The notes under the pieces were generated by a model that was not told the DNA's origin, did no database searches, and was given only the letters and a program-made list of their open reading frames with translations. A program made the translations under genes and the position numbers. From positions 1 through 64,000 of the forward strand of contig JAWKLL010000002.1 of assembly GCA_041392765.1 (NCBI GenBank): a stretch of 64,000 nucleotides of DNA. The letters run 5' to 3'. Source of the DNA: Lewinella sp041392765. Its GTDB lineage: Bacteria; Bacteroidota; Bacteroidia; Chitinophagales; Saprospiraceae. Positions 40,355 to 49,886 of this stretch are shown here, piece after piece (the first letter of the stretch is position 1; every line of letters starts with the position of its first letter).

Positions 40355-41560
40355 ATGTCAAAAGTACTCATCATTGGAGCGGGAGGCGTAGGTCGTGTAA
40401 CGGCTTTCAAGTGTGCCCAGCATCCCGATGTTTTTTCAGGTATCCTATTGGCTAGTCGCACCGTATCCAAATGCGATGTGATTGCGCAGGATATTCGCCA
40501 ACAATTGGGGTATGCCCCTATCCAAACGGCGCGAGTGGATGCCGATGTAGTGCCTGAATTGGTGGCACTTATCAAAAGTTACCAACCTGCGATGGTAATC
40601 AATGTAGCACTCCCCTATCAGGATCTGACGATCATGGACGCTTGCTTGGAAACGGGGGTACACTACTTGGATACGGCTAACTACGAGCCTAAGGAAGAAG
40701 CAAAATTTGAGTATAGCTGGCAGTGGGCCTACCAAGACCGCTTTCGCGAGAAGGGTTTGTTGGCAGTGCTGGGCTGTGGCTTCGATCCGGGTGTAACGGG
40801 GGTTTTTACGGCACGTGCAGCCAAGCATTTCTTTGATGAAATTCACTACTTGGATATTGTAGATGCCAATGCTGGCGACCACGGCAAGGCGTTTGCGACC
40901 AACTTCAATCCAGAAATCAACATTAGGGAAATCACCCAAAAAGGGCGATACTGGGAAAACGGTCAATGGGTGGAAACGGAGCCGCACGAGATAATGAAGG
41001 AGATCAACTACCCGGACATAGGCCCTAAAAAGTCCTACCTTATATACCACGAGGAGCTGGAATCGTTGGTGAAGAACTACCCTACCCTGAAGCGTGCACG
41101 CTTCTGGATGACCTTCGGAGACGAGTATCTGACGCATTTGCGCGTGATACAAAACATAGGCATGGCTGGCATTGAGCCTGTGATGCACAAGGGAATGGAA
41201 ATCATTCCGCTGGAATTTCTGAAATCCGTATTGCCAGACCCGGGTGATTTGGGGGAAAATTACACGGGGCAAACGAGTATCGGCTGCCGCATACGCGGGA
41301 TCAAAGACGGTAAAGAGCGCACCTATTATATATGGAACAACTGTAGCCACCAGGCTGCTTACAACGAAACAGGTGCCCAAGGTGTAAGCTACACCACAGG
41401 CGTGCCCGCCATGACAGGTGCCATGATGATGCTAACAGGGCAATGGACAGGCACGGGTGTAAAAAATGTGGAAGAGTTCAATCCTGATCCGTTCTTGCAT
41501 GCGCTGGGTGCACATGGGCTACCTTGGCACGAGGCCGTGGATGTGGACTTGGAATTGTAG
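40355..41560 (+). CDS. Saccharopine dehydrogenase-family protein, carboxy(nor)spermidine synthase
   Basis: An intact 401-residue NADPH-dependent enzyme that joins aspartate semialdehyde to a diamine, the first step of the carboxyspermidine route. It has a Rossmann start VLIIGAGGVGRVTAFKCA, VINVALPYQDLTIMDACLE, GVHYLDTANYEP, GCGFDPGVTGVF and late motifs CRIRGIKDG and TTGVPAMTGAMM. The decarboxylase NspC is the next gene, which settles this role over lysine metabolism. ATG 40355 gives the dinucleotide-binding motif at residue 7. Confidence 0.92.
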   Translation: MSKVLIIGAGGVGRVTAFKCAQHPDVFSGILLASRTVSKCDVIAQDIRQQLGYAPIQTARVDADVVPELVALIKSYQPAMVINVALPYQDLTIMDACLETGVHYLDTANYEPKEEAKFEYSWQWAYQDRFREKGLLAVLGCGFDPGVTGVFTARAAKHFFDEIHYLDIVDANAGDHGKAFATNFNPEINIREITQKGRYWENGQWVETEPHEIMKEINYPDIGPKKSYLIYHEELESLVKNYPTLKRARFWMTFGDEYLTHLRVIQNIGMAGIEPVMHKGMEIIPLEFLKSVLPDPGDLGENYTGQTSIGCRIRGIKDGKERTYYIWNNCSHQAAYNETGAQGVSYTTGVPAMTGAMMMLTGQWTGTGVKNVEEFNPDPFLHALGAHGLPWHEAVDVDLEL

Positions 41561-41915
41561 CGGCAAGTGGGTGCACAAGATTGTTTTTTAATTATTTTTA
41601 AAAAATAATTTGTTTTTTACGGCAAATGGTATTACCTTTGCTGAGTAATTTGACCCCAAAAGACTTAAGGTCAAATTGTCTCATAGGTAATCTACTTCGG
41701 GTTAGTCGCCGAAGCATTCAGAGGAAAGTTTGCCGGAGCCGTATTTACGGCTATCATGTACTGTTGCGTGGGGTGGTGTCCCGATGCAACAGAGAAGCAC
41801 TTTTTTCCTTATGGAAAATAAGGGAGAAAGTGTTGGCGAACCGGAAAGTAAGGGTGGGACCCGCCCAGGCGGGGTGTGCCATGTAGGTACGTACCCGCTA
41901 CAAACAGACATACTT
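41561..41915 (+). promoter_or_regulatory. 355-bp leader before nspC with promoter and hairpins
   Basis: TTTG at 41609-41612 and TACCTTTG at 41633-41640 (20 bp apart) form the best -33/-7 promoter pair in the window. The transcript would begin about 41648 and have a leader of nearly 270 nt with a hairpin AATTTGACC / GGTCAAATT (41647-41676), AGCCGTATTTACGGCT (about 41739-41754), and CCCGCC..GGCGGG (41859-41875). Polyamine genes are sometimes controlled through leaders, so this could be regulatory; no known riboswitch is recognised. Short open frames inside are unconvincing. Confidence 0.45.
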
Positions 41916-43052
41916 ATGGACATAAAAAACATCCCCTCGCCTTCCTTTGTGTTGGAGGAAGAAAAGTTGATCCAAAATCTGGAACATATCGCGGAAGTGC
42001 AGCGAGCGGCTGACATACACATTATTCTAGCGCTGAAAGCTTTTGCCATGTGGCCCGTTTTTCCGTTGGTGTATAAATACCTCAGTGGTGCTACTGCTTC
42101 TTCCTTGGCGGAAGCAAGGCTCATTTATGAAGAAATGGGATGCAAGGCACACACCTATTCTCCAGCGTACTTACCGGAGGAATTTGATGATCTATTGCGA
42201 TACAGCAGCCACATTACTTTCAATTCCCTGAACCAGTACCACCGTTTCATTGAGCAGGTACACAATAGCCAAGAGAAGGTATCTCCTGGACTGCGCGTGA
42301 ATCCCGAATATTCGGAAGTGGAGACCGATCTCTACAATCCAGCATCTCCGGTGGGTAGATTAGGAGAAACGCTACCGAACTTGGCAGGAGGTCTGCCCGA
42401 GGGGATTGAGGGATTGCATTTTCATACGCTGTGCGAATCTTCCAGTTACACTTTCGAGCGCACGTTGGCTGTCTTTGAAGAAAAATTCAGCCCATTTTTT
42501 GCACAACTGAAGTGGGTGAACTTCGGCGGTGGTCATCTGATGACACGCGCCGATTATGATCGTCCTCACCTGATACGTGTATTGCAGGGTTTTAGGGAAC
42601 GCCACCCCCATTTGCAAGTCATCATGGAACCCGGCAGTGCCATTGCGTGGCAAACGGGATTCTTACTGACACGCGTATTAGATATTGTGGAAAATCATGG
42701 GGTGAAAACAGCATTATTAGATGTCTCCTTCACCGCTCATATGCCCGATACGTTGGAGATGCCTTACCGCCCCGCCGTCAGAGGGGGGAGCGAACCACAA
42801 GCAGGAAATCCTACCTATCGACTGGGCGGAGTGAGTTGCTTGGCGGGCGATTATATGACCGAATACAGTTTTGACCACGAGTTGCGCATTGGAGAAAGGT
42901 TGATTTTGGAAGACATGATCCATTACACCATGGTAAAGACAACGATGTTTAATGGTGTAAAGCACCCAAACATTTGTGTACTAAAAGGCAACGGGCAATT
43001 GGAAGTAATTCGGCAGTTTGGTTATGAAGATTTTAAAGGACGATTGGGGTAG
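41916..43052 (+). CDS. nspC: Carboxynorspermidine/carboxyspermidine decarboxylase
   Basis: An intact 378-residue PLP enzyme of the alanine-racemase fold that decarboxylates carboxy(nor)spermidine to the polyamine. It has IPSPSFVLEEEKL, the PLP-lysine region IILALKAFAMW, GLRVNPEYSEVETDLYNP, GLHFHTLCESSSYTFE, VNFGGGHLMT, IMEPGSAIAWQTG (phosphate-binding) and RLGGVSCLAGDYM. I chose ATG 41916 because the frame upstream is leader sequence. It pairs functionally with the synthase upstream. prmC begins at the very next base after its stop. Confidence 0.93.
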   Translation: MDIKNIPSPSFVLEEEKLIQNLEHIAEVQRAADIHIILALKAFAMWPVFPLVYKYLSGATASSLAEARLIYEEMGCKAHTYSPAYLPEEFDDLLRYSSHITFNSLNQYHRFIEQVHNSQEKVSPGLRVNPEYSEVETDLYNPASPVGRLGETLPNLAGGLPEGIEGLHFHTLCESSSYTFERTLAVFEEKFSPFFAQLKWVNFGGGHLMTRADYDRPHLIRVLQGFRERHPHLQVIMEPGSAIAWQTGFLLTRVLDIVENHGVKTALLDVSFTAHMPDTLEMPYRPAVRGGSEPQAGNPTYRLGGVSCLAGDYMTEYSFDHELRIGERLILEDMIHYTMVKTTMFNGVKHPNICVLKGNGQLEVIRQFGYEDFKGRLG

Positions 43053-43895
43053 ATGCTAATATCTGAGGCACATCAACAACTGAAGGAGCAATTGTCGCCC
43101 CTGATGGGTAGCCGAGAAGCTGCTTCCGTGGCTAGAATCGTGATGGAAGATGTTTGGGGATGGCATAGCGGCAAGCGCGACCGCGATTTTCTACCATCGG
43201 AGGTAGAGCAACTAGCAGCGATTACAAAAAGGCTAACAGCAGGAGAACCCGTGCAATACATTACGCGTGTGGCTGATTTCTACGGAAAAACATTCGTCGT
43301 TTCACCTGATGTTTTGATACCCCGCCCAGAAACGGAAGAGTTGGTGCGTTGGGTGCTATCCTACCAATCGAAAATTCCATCAGCCCGAATATTGGATATT
43401 GGTACAGGCAGCGGCTGCATCCCGGTCATGTTGAAATACCACTGGCCAGATGCAGAGGTGCACGCGTTGGATGTGTGCAGTGATGCCCTTGCGGTCGCAA
43501 CCCACAATGCGGAACGATTGCGTACTCCCATCCATTTCCATTTGGCAGACATTTTAGCCGAAGCGACTACCAACGACCTGCCCTCATTCGACATCATCGT
43601 CAGCAACCCACCTTATATACCTGAAAGCGAGATAGCTCTGATGCCCTCACAGGTATTGGAACACGAGCCTCACTTGGCCTTGTTCGTTCCCGATGCAGAC
43701 CCCTTGTTGTTTTACCGCCGCATTCTACAATGGGCGAAAGGGCATCTCAATGCAGGTGGTAGGGTCTTTTTTGAATGCAATGAATTCAACGCCTCACAGA
43801 TAGCAACATTAGCCCCCGCATTTGGCTTTCAATCAGGTACACTCCAGCAAGATATGCAAGGAAAAGATAGGATGTGGATGGGGAAGTTGGTATAA
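43053..43895 (+). CDS. prmC: PrmC, release-factor glutamine methyltransferase
   Basis: An intact 280-residue SAM enzyme that methylates the GGQ glutamine of peptide release factors. It has PVQYITRVADFYGKTFVV, VLIPRPETEELV, motif I ILDIGTGSGCIPVMLK, and the catalytic NPPY in IIVSNPPYIPESE (about 184-187). It starts directly after the nspC stop codon, so translation is probably coupled. Confidence 0.95.
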   Translation: MLISEAHQQLKEQLSPLMGSREAASVARIVMEDVWGWHSGKRDRDFLPSEVEQLAAITKRLTAGEPVQYITRVADFYGKTFVVSPDVLIPRPETEELVRWVLSYQSKIPSARILDIGTGSGCIPVMLKYHWPDAEVHALDVCSDALAVATHNAERLRTPIHFHLADILAEATTNDLPSFDIIVSNPPYIPESEIALMPSQVLEHEPHLALFVPDADPLLFYRRILQWAKGHLNAGGRVFFECNEFNASQIATLAPAFGFQSGTLQQDMQGKDRMWMGKLV

Positions 43896-43946
43896 GATTT
43901 AATGGTGATACTTTAGCATCAAAGGTACTTATCAAAGTATTTATCG

Positions 43947-43954
43947 TACTTTTG
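43947..43954 (+). promoter_or_regulatory. Possible -7 element for M43 protease gene
   Basis: TACTTTTG matches TAnnTTTG, about 80 bp before the start at 44034. The -33 side is not clear. Confidence 0.4.
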
Positions 43955-44033
43955 CTAAAAGGGGGGAATGAATAAAGAATCATCCTGCGATGAGATTCCC
44001 TTTGTATCTTTTTTACCAACTTCATTCGTACAC

Positions 44034-46020
44034 ATGAAATTTATTTACACGCTGTTGTTAGCGATGGCTACAACACTCGTGCTTCAAGCACAGCATCGTC
44101 AGTGTGCCAGTATGGATAACTTGCAAGAACAACTGCAAGCAGACCCCAAAATGCAGGTAAAACGTGCACAATTAGAAGCACACATTCAGCAATATGAACA
44201 ACTTCAGGCACGCCCCAAAACCATTATCACTATTCCTGTTGTATTCCATATAGTTCATAATGGAGACGCGGTGGGCAGTAATGAAAATATTTCGGATGCG
44301 CTGATTTACGCCCAAATCGATCAATTGAACGATGACTTTCGGTTAATGAATTCCGATGCCAACTTGATTCCTGCTGCTTTTCTACCATTAGCAGCTGATA
44401 CTGAAATCAATTTTGCCTTGCGCAGCGAACGCCTGACTGCCAAACTACGAATGGCATCAATCGCATTAACGGTGGGCAAGCCTCTTGGACACGATCGGCA
44501 ATTAATTCTACCTTAAAGCCGAGCACTATATGGAATCGAGATGAATACCTCAATATATGGACAGTAATTTTTGGTGCCCCTGATGATGGATTGCTTGGGT
44601 ATGCCCAATTTCCTTGCGGCCTTCCGCTACAGATGGTGTGGTCGTAACCTACTCCAGCGTAGGTTCATTGGCTGTACGCAACCCTGACGGTGGTAATTAT
44701 GATGCTGGCCGAACTGCTACCCACGAAGTCGGACATTGGCTCAATCTTTATCATACATGGGGTGATGATGATGACGAAGCAGATACTTGCTCAGGAACAG
44801 ATCTAGTAGCTGACACCCCTAATCAGGCCTTGCCTAGTAGTGGTTGTCCACCTTTTCCTTCCATATCCTGTGGAAATGGGTCGAATGGTGATATGCACAT
44901 GAATTATATGGATTATTCTGATGATAATTGCTTACAAATGTTTTCCATGGGGCAAAGCACTCGAATGCGTGCCGTATTAGAAAACTCAGGTGGCAGAGTA
45001 TCACTAATGTCTTCCTTAGGTTGTGTCGCACCGGGTATTTGCTATTGCGCTGCTGGTTCTGACGACTTGGCTCCTAATGAAAAAATTGGCAATGTTACTT
45101 TTTCCGACATTAGTCAAAGCTCAACTTCGAATGCTGGGTATGAAAATTTTATTTTAGTGACGGGAAATATTGAACAGAGTGCTACCTATTCCCTGAGTGT
45201 AACGATCAGCAACGCTTTTTCAACCGACCAAGTCTTGGCATGGATAGACTACAACCAAAACGGTGACTTCACCGATGCTGGAGAGCAAGTTATGGTATCT
45301 TCAATTGGGACTGTAGCTTTTTCAACTAATGTGACGATTCCTGCCACTGCCTCATTGGGTGAAACACGTATGCGTATTCGACTACATGATACCACCTTAG
45401 GCCCCAATGCCGCTTCCTGTGGCTTTTCGTCGTATGGGCAAGTAGAAGACTATACCCTCCAAATAAGTGCGGCTTTGCCTGTTGAATTTGTCAACTTCGA
45501 AGTAAAGGAAACAATAGGCAATCGGGCGCTTATTCAATGGTCAACTGCTAATGAACGCAATGTAAAAGATTTCTCCGTGGAAATGATGGATGCACCCAGC
45601 CATGAGTTCCGCAGTATTGGCCGCGTAGCACCAACTGCTGAACAATCCTATCAATTCACCACAGATAGATTAGTGGCTGGCAATTATTATTTCCGCATAA
45701 AAGAAACAGATTTCGAGGGACAAGCAACTTACACCAACATTAAAAGCCTCCGTATCGGTAATGACGTGCCTGTTATCCGCGTCGTCCCAAATCCAGTACA
45801 TGACGGTGTGGCTTCCTTACAGTTAGGTTCTCCTATATTGGATAATTCGGCTGTCCTGCAAATCATCAACCAATTAGGTATTGTTTGTACCACTATGCAG
45901 TTGGATCAAGGTACCGTACAGGCATCCATTCCCACTGCTGGTTTGCCATCGGGCACTTATTTTGTCCAGCTTATCACAAAGGATGGTATTGTGACAACAA
46001 AAGTAATGGTACAGGAGTAG
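44034..46020 (+). CDS. Secreted M43 pappalysin-like metalloprotease with GEVED and type A sorting domains, two frameshifts
   Basis: About 660 residues, a T9SS-exported zinc protease. It has a signal peptide (FIYTLLLAMATTLVLQAQ), a propeptide-like region (IITIPVVFHIVHNGD), the zinc site HEVGHWLNLYH (HExxHxxGxxH spacing) and Met-turn region MNYMDYSDD. A GEVED domain follows (CYCAAGSDDLAPNEKIGNV, AWIDYNQNGDFTDAGE, GQVEDYTLQI), then the type A C-terminal sorting domain (VVPNPVHDGVASLQL to TTKVMVQE). Frame changes near 44437 and 44608 interrupt it; the middle frame reads NGINRINGGQASW and NRDEYLNIW, as the family expects. The start at 44034 begins the signal peptide. Confidence 0.87.
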
Positions 46021-46034
46021 TACGTACCATTACT

Positions 46035-46158
46035 TAGGATAAGAAAAAAATAGATTCAGAATTCGTCAAAGACGATCGGATGAATAAACGGCTCATTTAA
46101 AGCGTTTTATCCGATTTCTTTGACTAAGAAAATTCTGAATTTATTTTTTTCCTTATAC
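46035..46158. terminator. Very long hairpin between convergent protease and phoD genes
   Basis: The arms AAAATAGATTCAGAATT and AATTCTGAATTTATTTT enclose a second pair, GTCAAAGA..ATCGGAT with ATCCGAT..TCTTTGAC. The structure nearly fills the gap between two convergent genes and has A- and T-runs at its ends, so it should terminate both. AAAATAGATTCAGAATT recurs at 58285-58301, so part of it is a dispersed repeat. Confidence 0.8.
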
Positions 46159-47481
46159 TTAGGGAGTCTTCGGTTGTTGGATAACCTTTTCCCACAACTG
46201 CACTCCTTCCTTGTTTAGGATGCGGATATGCAACTGGCGCTCACCTCGCTTGCCGCTAAAGCGCAGCAACCCAAAGTTGTGTTCAAATACATGCGTACCA
46301 GCCACCCGCAACTCATTAATTTCTGTTTTATTACTGCTCACTCCAGATGTGAGGGGCGATACCGTGAGGTCATATACCGCTATGCCCCGTGCGTTGGTGT
46401 ATTGGCTCAATTCAGTATGGTGGCGATCGCCGCTGAGGAAGACTACGCCCGTGATACCTTCTTCCTCGATGCGCCCCAACAGCCAAGCGCGTTCCTCGGG
46501 TGCTAATCGGATGTAATTTTCATACACTACCGCCGTGTTCAGTACCTGCCCTCCTATGGCTATCATCTTAAAAGGAGCCTTGCTGAAGGTTAGCGCATCC
46601 ACCAACCACTCAAGTTGGTCTTTTCCTAACAGTGTTTGTTCTCCCGATTCTCTATCATTGGGATTGCGAAAATAGCGGTTGTCCAACAGGAAAAAATCAA
46701 TGTCTGCCCATTGAAAGGCTGTGGTGATACCCGGCTGGCGGTTGACCCCAAAAGTAGGATTGCCCCAAAATCGCTCGAATGCGAACAAGGTTTTATCTTT
46801 ATGAATGTAGCTGCGGTCGCTATCGTTGGGGCCAAAATCGTGGTCATCCCAAATGGCGTAATGGTGTGTATTGGCCAGCAGTGGCTGCAACTCAGGTATG
46901 GAACGAGAATGAGTATAGCGCTTGAAGATGCCCGTTTGGGAAAACCAATCCACCTCCCGCAAGTAGGTATTATCCCCCAACCACAGCATGACATCAGGTG
47001 ATTGCTTATGAATGGTAGAAAAAATGCGGTAATCACTGCCATAAGGCGTGCCGGGGCGGTCGTACACAGGCTCATTCATGTAAGCACAACTCCCTGTGGC
47101 TACGGTAAAATCAGGCGGGTCGGTTCTCCATTGCCATAATGGTTGGGTGGTAAAAGTAGTTGGATACTTGAACTTGACAGGCTGATTATTGATGAGCAAT
47201 TCATACGTATAGGATACACCTGGCTCTACCTCATCGGCAATGAGCTTGGCCGTGTAGGCTTCATTCCGCTGGGTGGTATAAGCTATCGTAAAATGCTTGT
47301 CGGAGGGGGTATCCGTGGGCCAATAGGTAAACTGTACCGTCGCTTCCGTTTTAGTTTGTGCCCAGAGCATGACCTCCCGCATTTCATTGTACCCCAGCAT
47401 AGGGCCGGATTGAAGAAAGTCGATTTGCGCGGAAGCCGCCCAAAAAAAGAAGCTGCATAGCAAAAAAAGTGCCGTCCTCAT
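46159..47481 (-). CDS. PhoD-like alkaline phosphatase/phosphodiesterase, secreted
   Basis: An intact 440-residue protein. Signal peptide MRTALFLLCSFFFWAASAQ, an N-terminal fibronectin-like domain (VMLWAQTKTEATVQF), then the PhoD metallophosphatase core: VATGSCAYMNEP, VMLWLGDNTYLRE, YAIWDDHDFGPNDSD, GGQVLNTA and VVFLSGDRHHTELS. The usual activity is metal-dependent phosphate-ester or phosphodiester cleavage outside the inner membrane. The start at 47481 gives the signal peptide. The 3' end is shared with the long hairpin. Confidence 0.9.
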   Translation of the reverse strand: MRTALFLLCSFFFWAASAQIDFLQSGPMLGYNEMREVMLWAQTKTEATVQFTYWPTDTPSDKHFTIAYTTQRNEAYTAKLIADEVEPGVSYTYELLINNQPVKFKYPTTFTTQPLWQWRTDPPDFTVATGSCAYMNEPVYDRPGTPYGSDYRIFSTIHKQSPDVMLWLGDNTYLREVDWFSQTGIFKRYTHSRSIPELQPLLANTHHYAIWDDHDFGPNDSDRSYIHKDKTLFAFERFWGNPTFGVNRQPGITTAFQWADIDFFLLDNRYFRNPNDRESGEQTLLGKDQLEWLVDALTFSKAPFKMIAIGGQVLNTAVVYENYIRLAPEERAWLLGRIEEEGITGVVFLSGDRHHTELSQYTNARGIAVYDLTVSPLTSGVSSNKTEINELRVAGTHVFEHNFGLLRFSGKRGERQLHIRILNKEGVQLWEKVIQQPKTP

Positions 47482-47615
47482 TTTTTTTTGCCGCAAAATA
47501 ATAAATGTGTGTTAACACAAGATGAAATTATAGGTATTCAAACTACAAAAAAAACTTCTTAGTTAAAAACCAAAAGGCAATGTGGTATCTACTTACCTTT
47601 ATGCGTTGAATTAAT

Positions 47616-49610
47616 ATGTTGCCATTGAATCTCATTTTTCGATTTCTATTATTGCTCGGTACGGCTATGCTGCTCCCTGTTGGGGCAACGGCACAAGCTA
47701 AGCCGTTGAAACCTAGCCGGCCTGCTGCAAGAGACACCGTACCTGCCGCTCAGCGCATACGGGTGGACCATGCCAACACCTTGGAATACCTCCGCTTGGG
47801 CGATACGGTGACTACCCAAAAACTCATCGGGGAAGTGGAATTGAGCCAGGACAGCATTTTTATGTATTGCGATAGTGCCTATTTAGAAAACAGTACCCGC
47901 CTCTTCGCTTTTGGCAAGGAAGTCCTAATCCAGCAAGGCGATTCTATCGCGGCCTTTTCCGATACGCTGTATTACAATAGCCAGCTCAAAATAGCCGACC
48001 TTATCGGTAATGTGGTCTTGATTAATGGCACCAAAAAACTATTTACCGACAAGCTGCATTACGACCTAAACACCAAAATTGCCACCTACGAAACGCCTGC
48101 TACCATTACGGATGGAGAAACCCAATTGAGTAGTAAAAAGGGGTACTATTACACGGAATCTGACGACATCTTCTTCAAGGACAGCGTTGTTGTTATCCAC
48201 CCTCGATTTCAACTACGAGCAGACACCCTGCAATTTAATACCACCTCACAAATCGCCACCTTCCTAGGGCCAACAGTGATGCGCAGCGACTCCACCCGCG
48301 TGTATTGCGAGGCAGGTTTTTATGACGTAGGCTTACAAGTGGCAGAATTCCGGGAAAATGCCCAGTACATTCGCGGGCAACAACAAGCTACCGCTGAAAT
48401 CATCCGCTACGACGGCACCAACGGCATCTACTCCTTGGAAGGCAATGCCGACTTTAAGGAAGGGACTCGCCGCGAAGCCCGTGGCGCGCTGATTCGGTAC
48501 GATGAAAAAAACGATATTACTACCTTGGAAGGCAACGCCTTTTTCCGAGATTCTACCCAAGTAATACGTGGAGAAGCCATCCGATATGATGCCAAACGCA
48601 AAGTATATAAAACCGCTGGCAGATCGCGGATTGAAGACGGCGCACAAGTGCTACAAGCCGATGCCGTAGATTATTCCGAAGCCGACAGCTTGGGTATTGC
48701 CTCTGGCAACGTAATCTGGCAAGACACCAGTGCCCATATTACCATCCAATGCGATACGGCGGTGTACAAGCAGCAGTCTGGGTATCTGAAAGCCACCGGA
48801 GGTAACAGAGGCCGCCCCTTGCTCATTACTATATTGGAAGGTGACAGCCTGTTTCTAACAGCCGACACCCTGCTCTCCCTGAGCATCGATACCCTGCCAA
48901 GCGATAGCAACCGACTTTTGTTGGCCTATCACGATGTACGAATCTTCAAAACAGATTTGCAGGCATTGTGCGATTCCCTTTCCTATAGTACGGCGGATTC
49001 TCTTTTCAAAATGTTCAGGGCACCTATCATCTGGTCCGACACCTCGCAGTTTACAGCCGATGTACTACACCTTCAGCTTGCCAATGAACAGTTAGATAAG
49101 ATATTCCTATACAATAACAGTTTCATCATCAATAGCCCCGATGAGCTGTTTTTTAATCAAATTAAAGGAAGAGACATCATTGCCCGTTTCGATAGCAGTG
49201 AATTAAGGCAAATGGATGTGCTGGGAAATGCCCAATCGGTCTATTACCCCCGCGACGATAGCAACGCTTATGTAGGTGTGAATAAGACGGTTTGCAGTGA
49301 CATGGTGCTTTTCTTTGAAGACAACCAAGTAGGCGAAATTATTTTCATGAACCAGTTGGAAGGAAAATTAGAACCCATGACGGGGGTTGACCACGAAGCC
49401 CTACAATTAGAAGGGTTCAATTGGCAAACATCTCCCCCTAGGCCACGTTCCTTCGACGACCTGTTCGGGCCGCCATTGCGCACCTTACAACCCGCTGCCC
49501 GTGGTGGATACCCTGGTGCTGATAAGCCCGGCTCGCCTGATGGGCCTCCGCCGCCAAAACCGGAGCGCAGCCCAGTAGGAAGCGATAGCAAGGATGAAAA
49601 TAAAGAGTGA
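47616..49610 (+). CDS. OstA-like (LptA/LptD N-terminal-type) periplasmic protein
   Basis: An intact 664-residue protein with a signal peptide (FRFLLLLGTAMLLPVGATAQ) and a long run of OstA-like beta-jellyroll strands: repeated motifs of the type LEGNADFKEGTRR, LEGNAFFRDSTQ, ASGNVIWQDTS, LIGNVVLINGTKK. The C-terminus is proline-rich (GGYPGADKPGSPDGPPPPKP) and acidic. OstA-like folds carry lipopolysaccharide across the periplasm; this long form may bridge toward LptD. It lacks a barrel, so it is not LptD itself. Confidence 0.82.
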   Translation: MLPLNLIFRFLLLLGTAMLLPVGATAQAKPLKPSRPAARDTVPAAQRIRVDHANTLEYLRLGDTVTTQKLIGEVELSQDSIFMYCDSAYLENSTRLFAFGKEVLIQQGDSIAAFSDTLYYNSQLKIADLIGNVVLINGTKKLFTDKLHYDLNTKIATYETPATITDGETQLSSKKGYYYTESDDIFFKDSVVVIHPRFQLRADTLQFNTTSQIATFLGPTVMRSDSTRVYCEAGFYDVGLQVAEFRENAQYIRGQQQATAEIIRYDGTNGIYSLEGNADFKEGTRREARGALIRYDEKNDITTLEGNAFFRDSTQVIRGEAIRYDAKRKVYKTAGRSRIEDGAQVLQADAVDYSEADSLGIASGNVIWQDTSAHITIQCDTAVYKQQSGYLKATGGNRGRPLLITILEGDSLFLTADTLLSLSIDTLPSDSNRLLLAYHDVRIFKTDLQALCDSLSYSTADSLFKMFRAPIIWSDTSQFTADVLHLQLANEQLDKIFLYNNSFIINSPDELFFNQIKGRDIIARFDSSELRQMDVLGNAQSVYYPRDDSNAYVGVNKTVCSDMVLFFEDNQVGEIIFMNQLEGKLEPMTGVDHEALQLEGFNWQTSPPRPRSFDDLFGPPLRTLQPAARGGYPGADKPGSPDGPPPPKPERSPVGSDSKDENKE

Positions 49611-49648
49611 GGATGCGCAAAAGGTGTACTATGAAGCTTTTTACTACT

Positions 49649-49815
49649 GGTTCTTTGACAAATCTAGTGGTCGTACTGGGCTAGCGATGTGCAGCAGTGG
49701 CAGCTTTTAGCTGACAGACCCGGGTTTGCCGGGGCCGAGTGAATAGCGAGCTGTCCCGATGTTTTATCGGGATAGCGACCCGAAGGGTAGCCTCCACTAA
49801 AAAAGTCAAAGAACC
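49649..49815. repeat. GGTTCTTTGAC-ended dispersed element, copy 1
   Basis: The ends GGTTCTTTGAC (49649-49659) and GTCAAAGAACC (49805-49815) are exact inverted repeats. Inside are CTAGCGAT, GCAGTGGC, hairpin CAGCT TTT AGCTG, GACAGAC, hairpin CCCGAT GTTTT ATCGGG, and ATAGCGACCCG. The same linkers with different stems occur at 58072-58283. It fills the gap between the OstA-like gene and the convergent TonB receptor. Confidence 0.75.
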
Positions 49816-49886
49816 TTACTACTTTAATTGCTTTTTTTTTAGTCTTTAACCTATTAAAGGCACAAGAAAATCTAACCGTGTCCCCA

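Noticed and set aside
40355..41560. Lysine-pathway saccharopine dehydrogenase
   Set aside because: The neighbouring nspC gene and the family subtype point to carboxy(nor)spermidine synthase.
47616..49610. LptD (OstA) outer-membrane assembly protein
   Set aside because: Only jellyroll strands are seen; there is no C-terminal barrel.
49649..49815. Ordinary terminator for the OstA-like gene
   Set aside because: It has exact 11-bp ends and shares linkers with 58072-58283, so it is a dispersed element, even if it also stops transcription.
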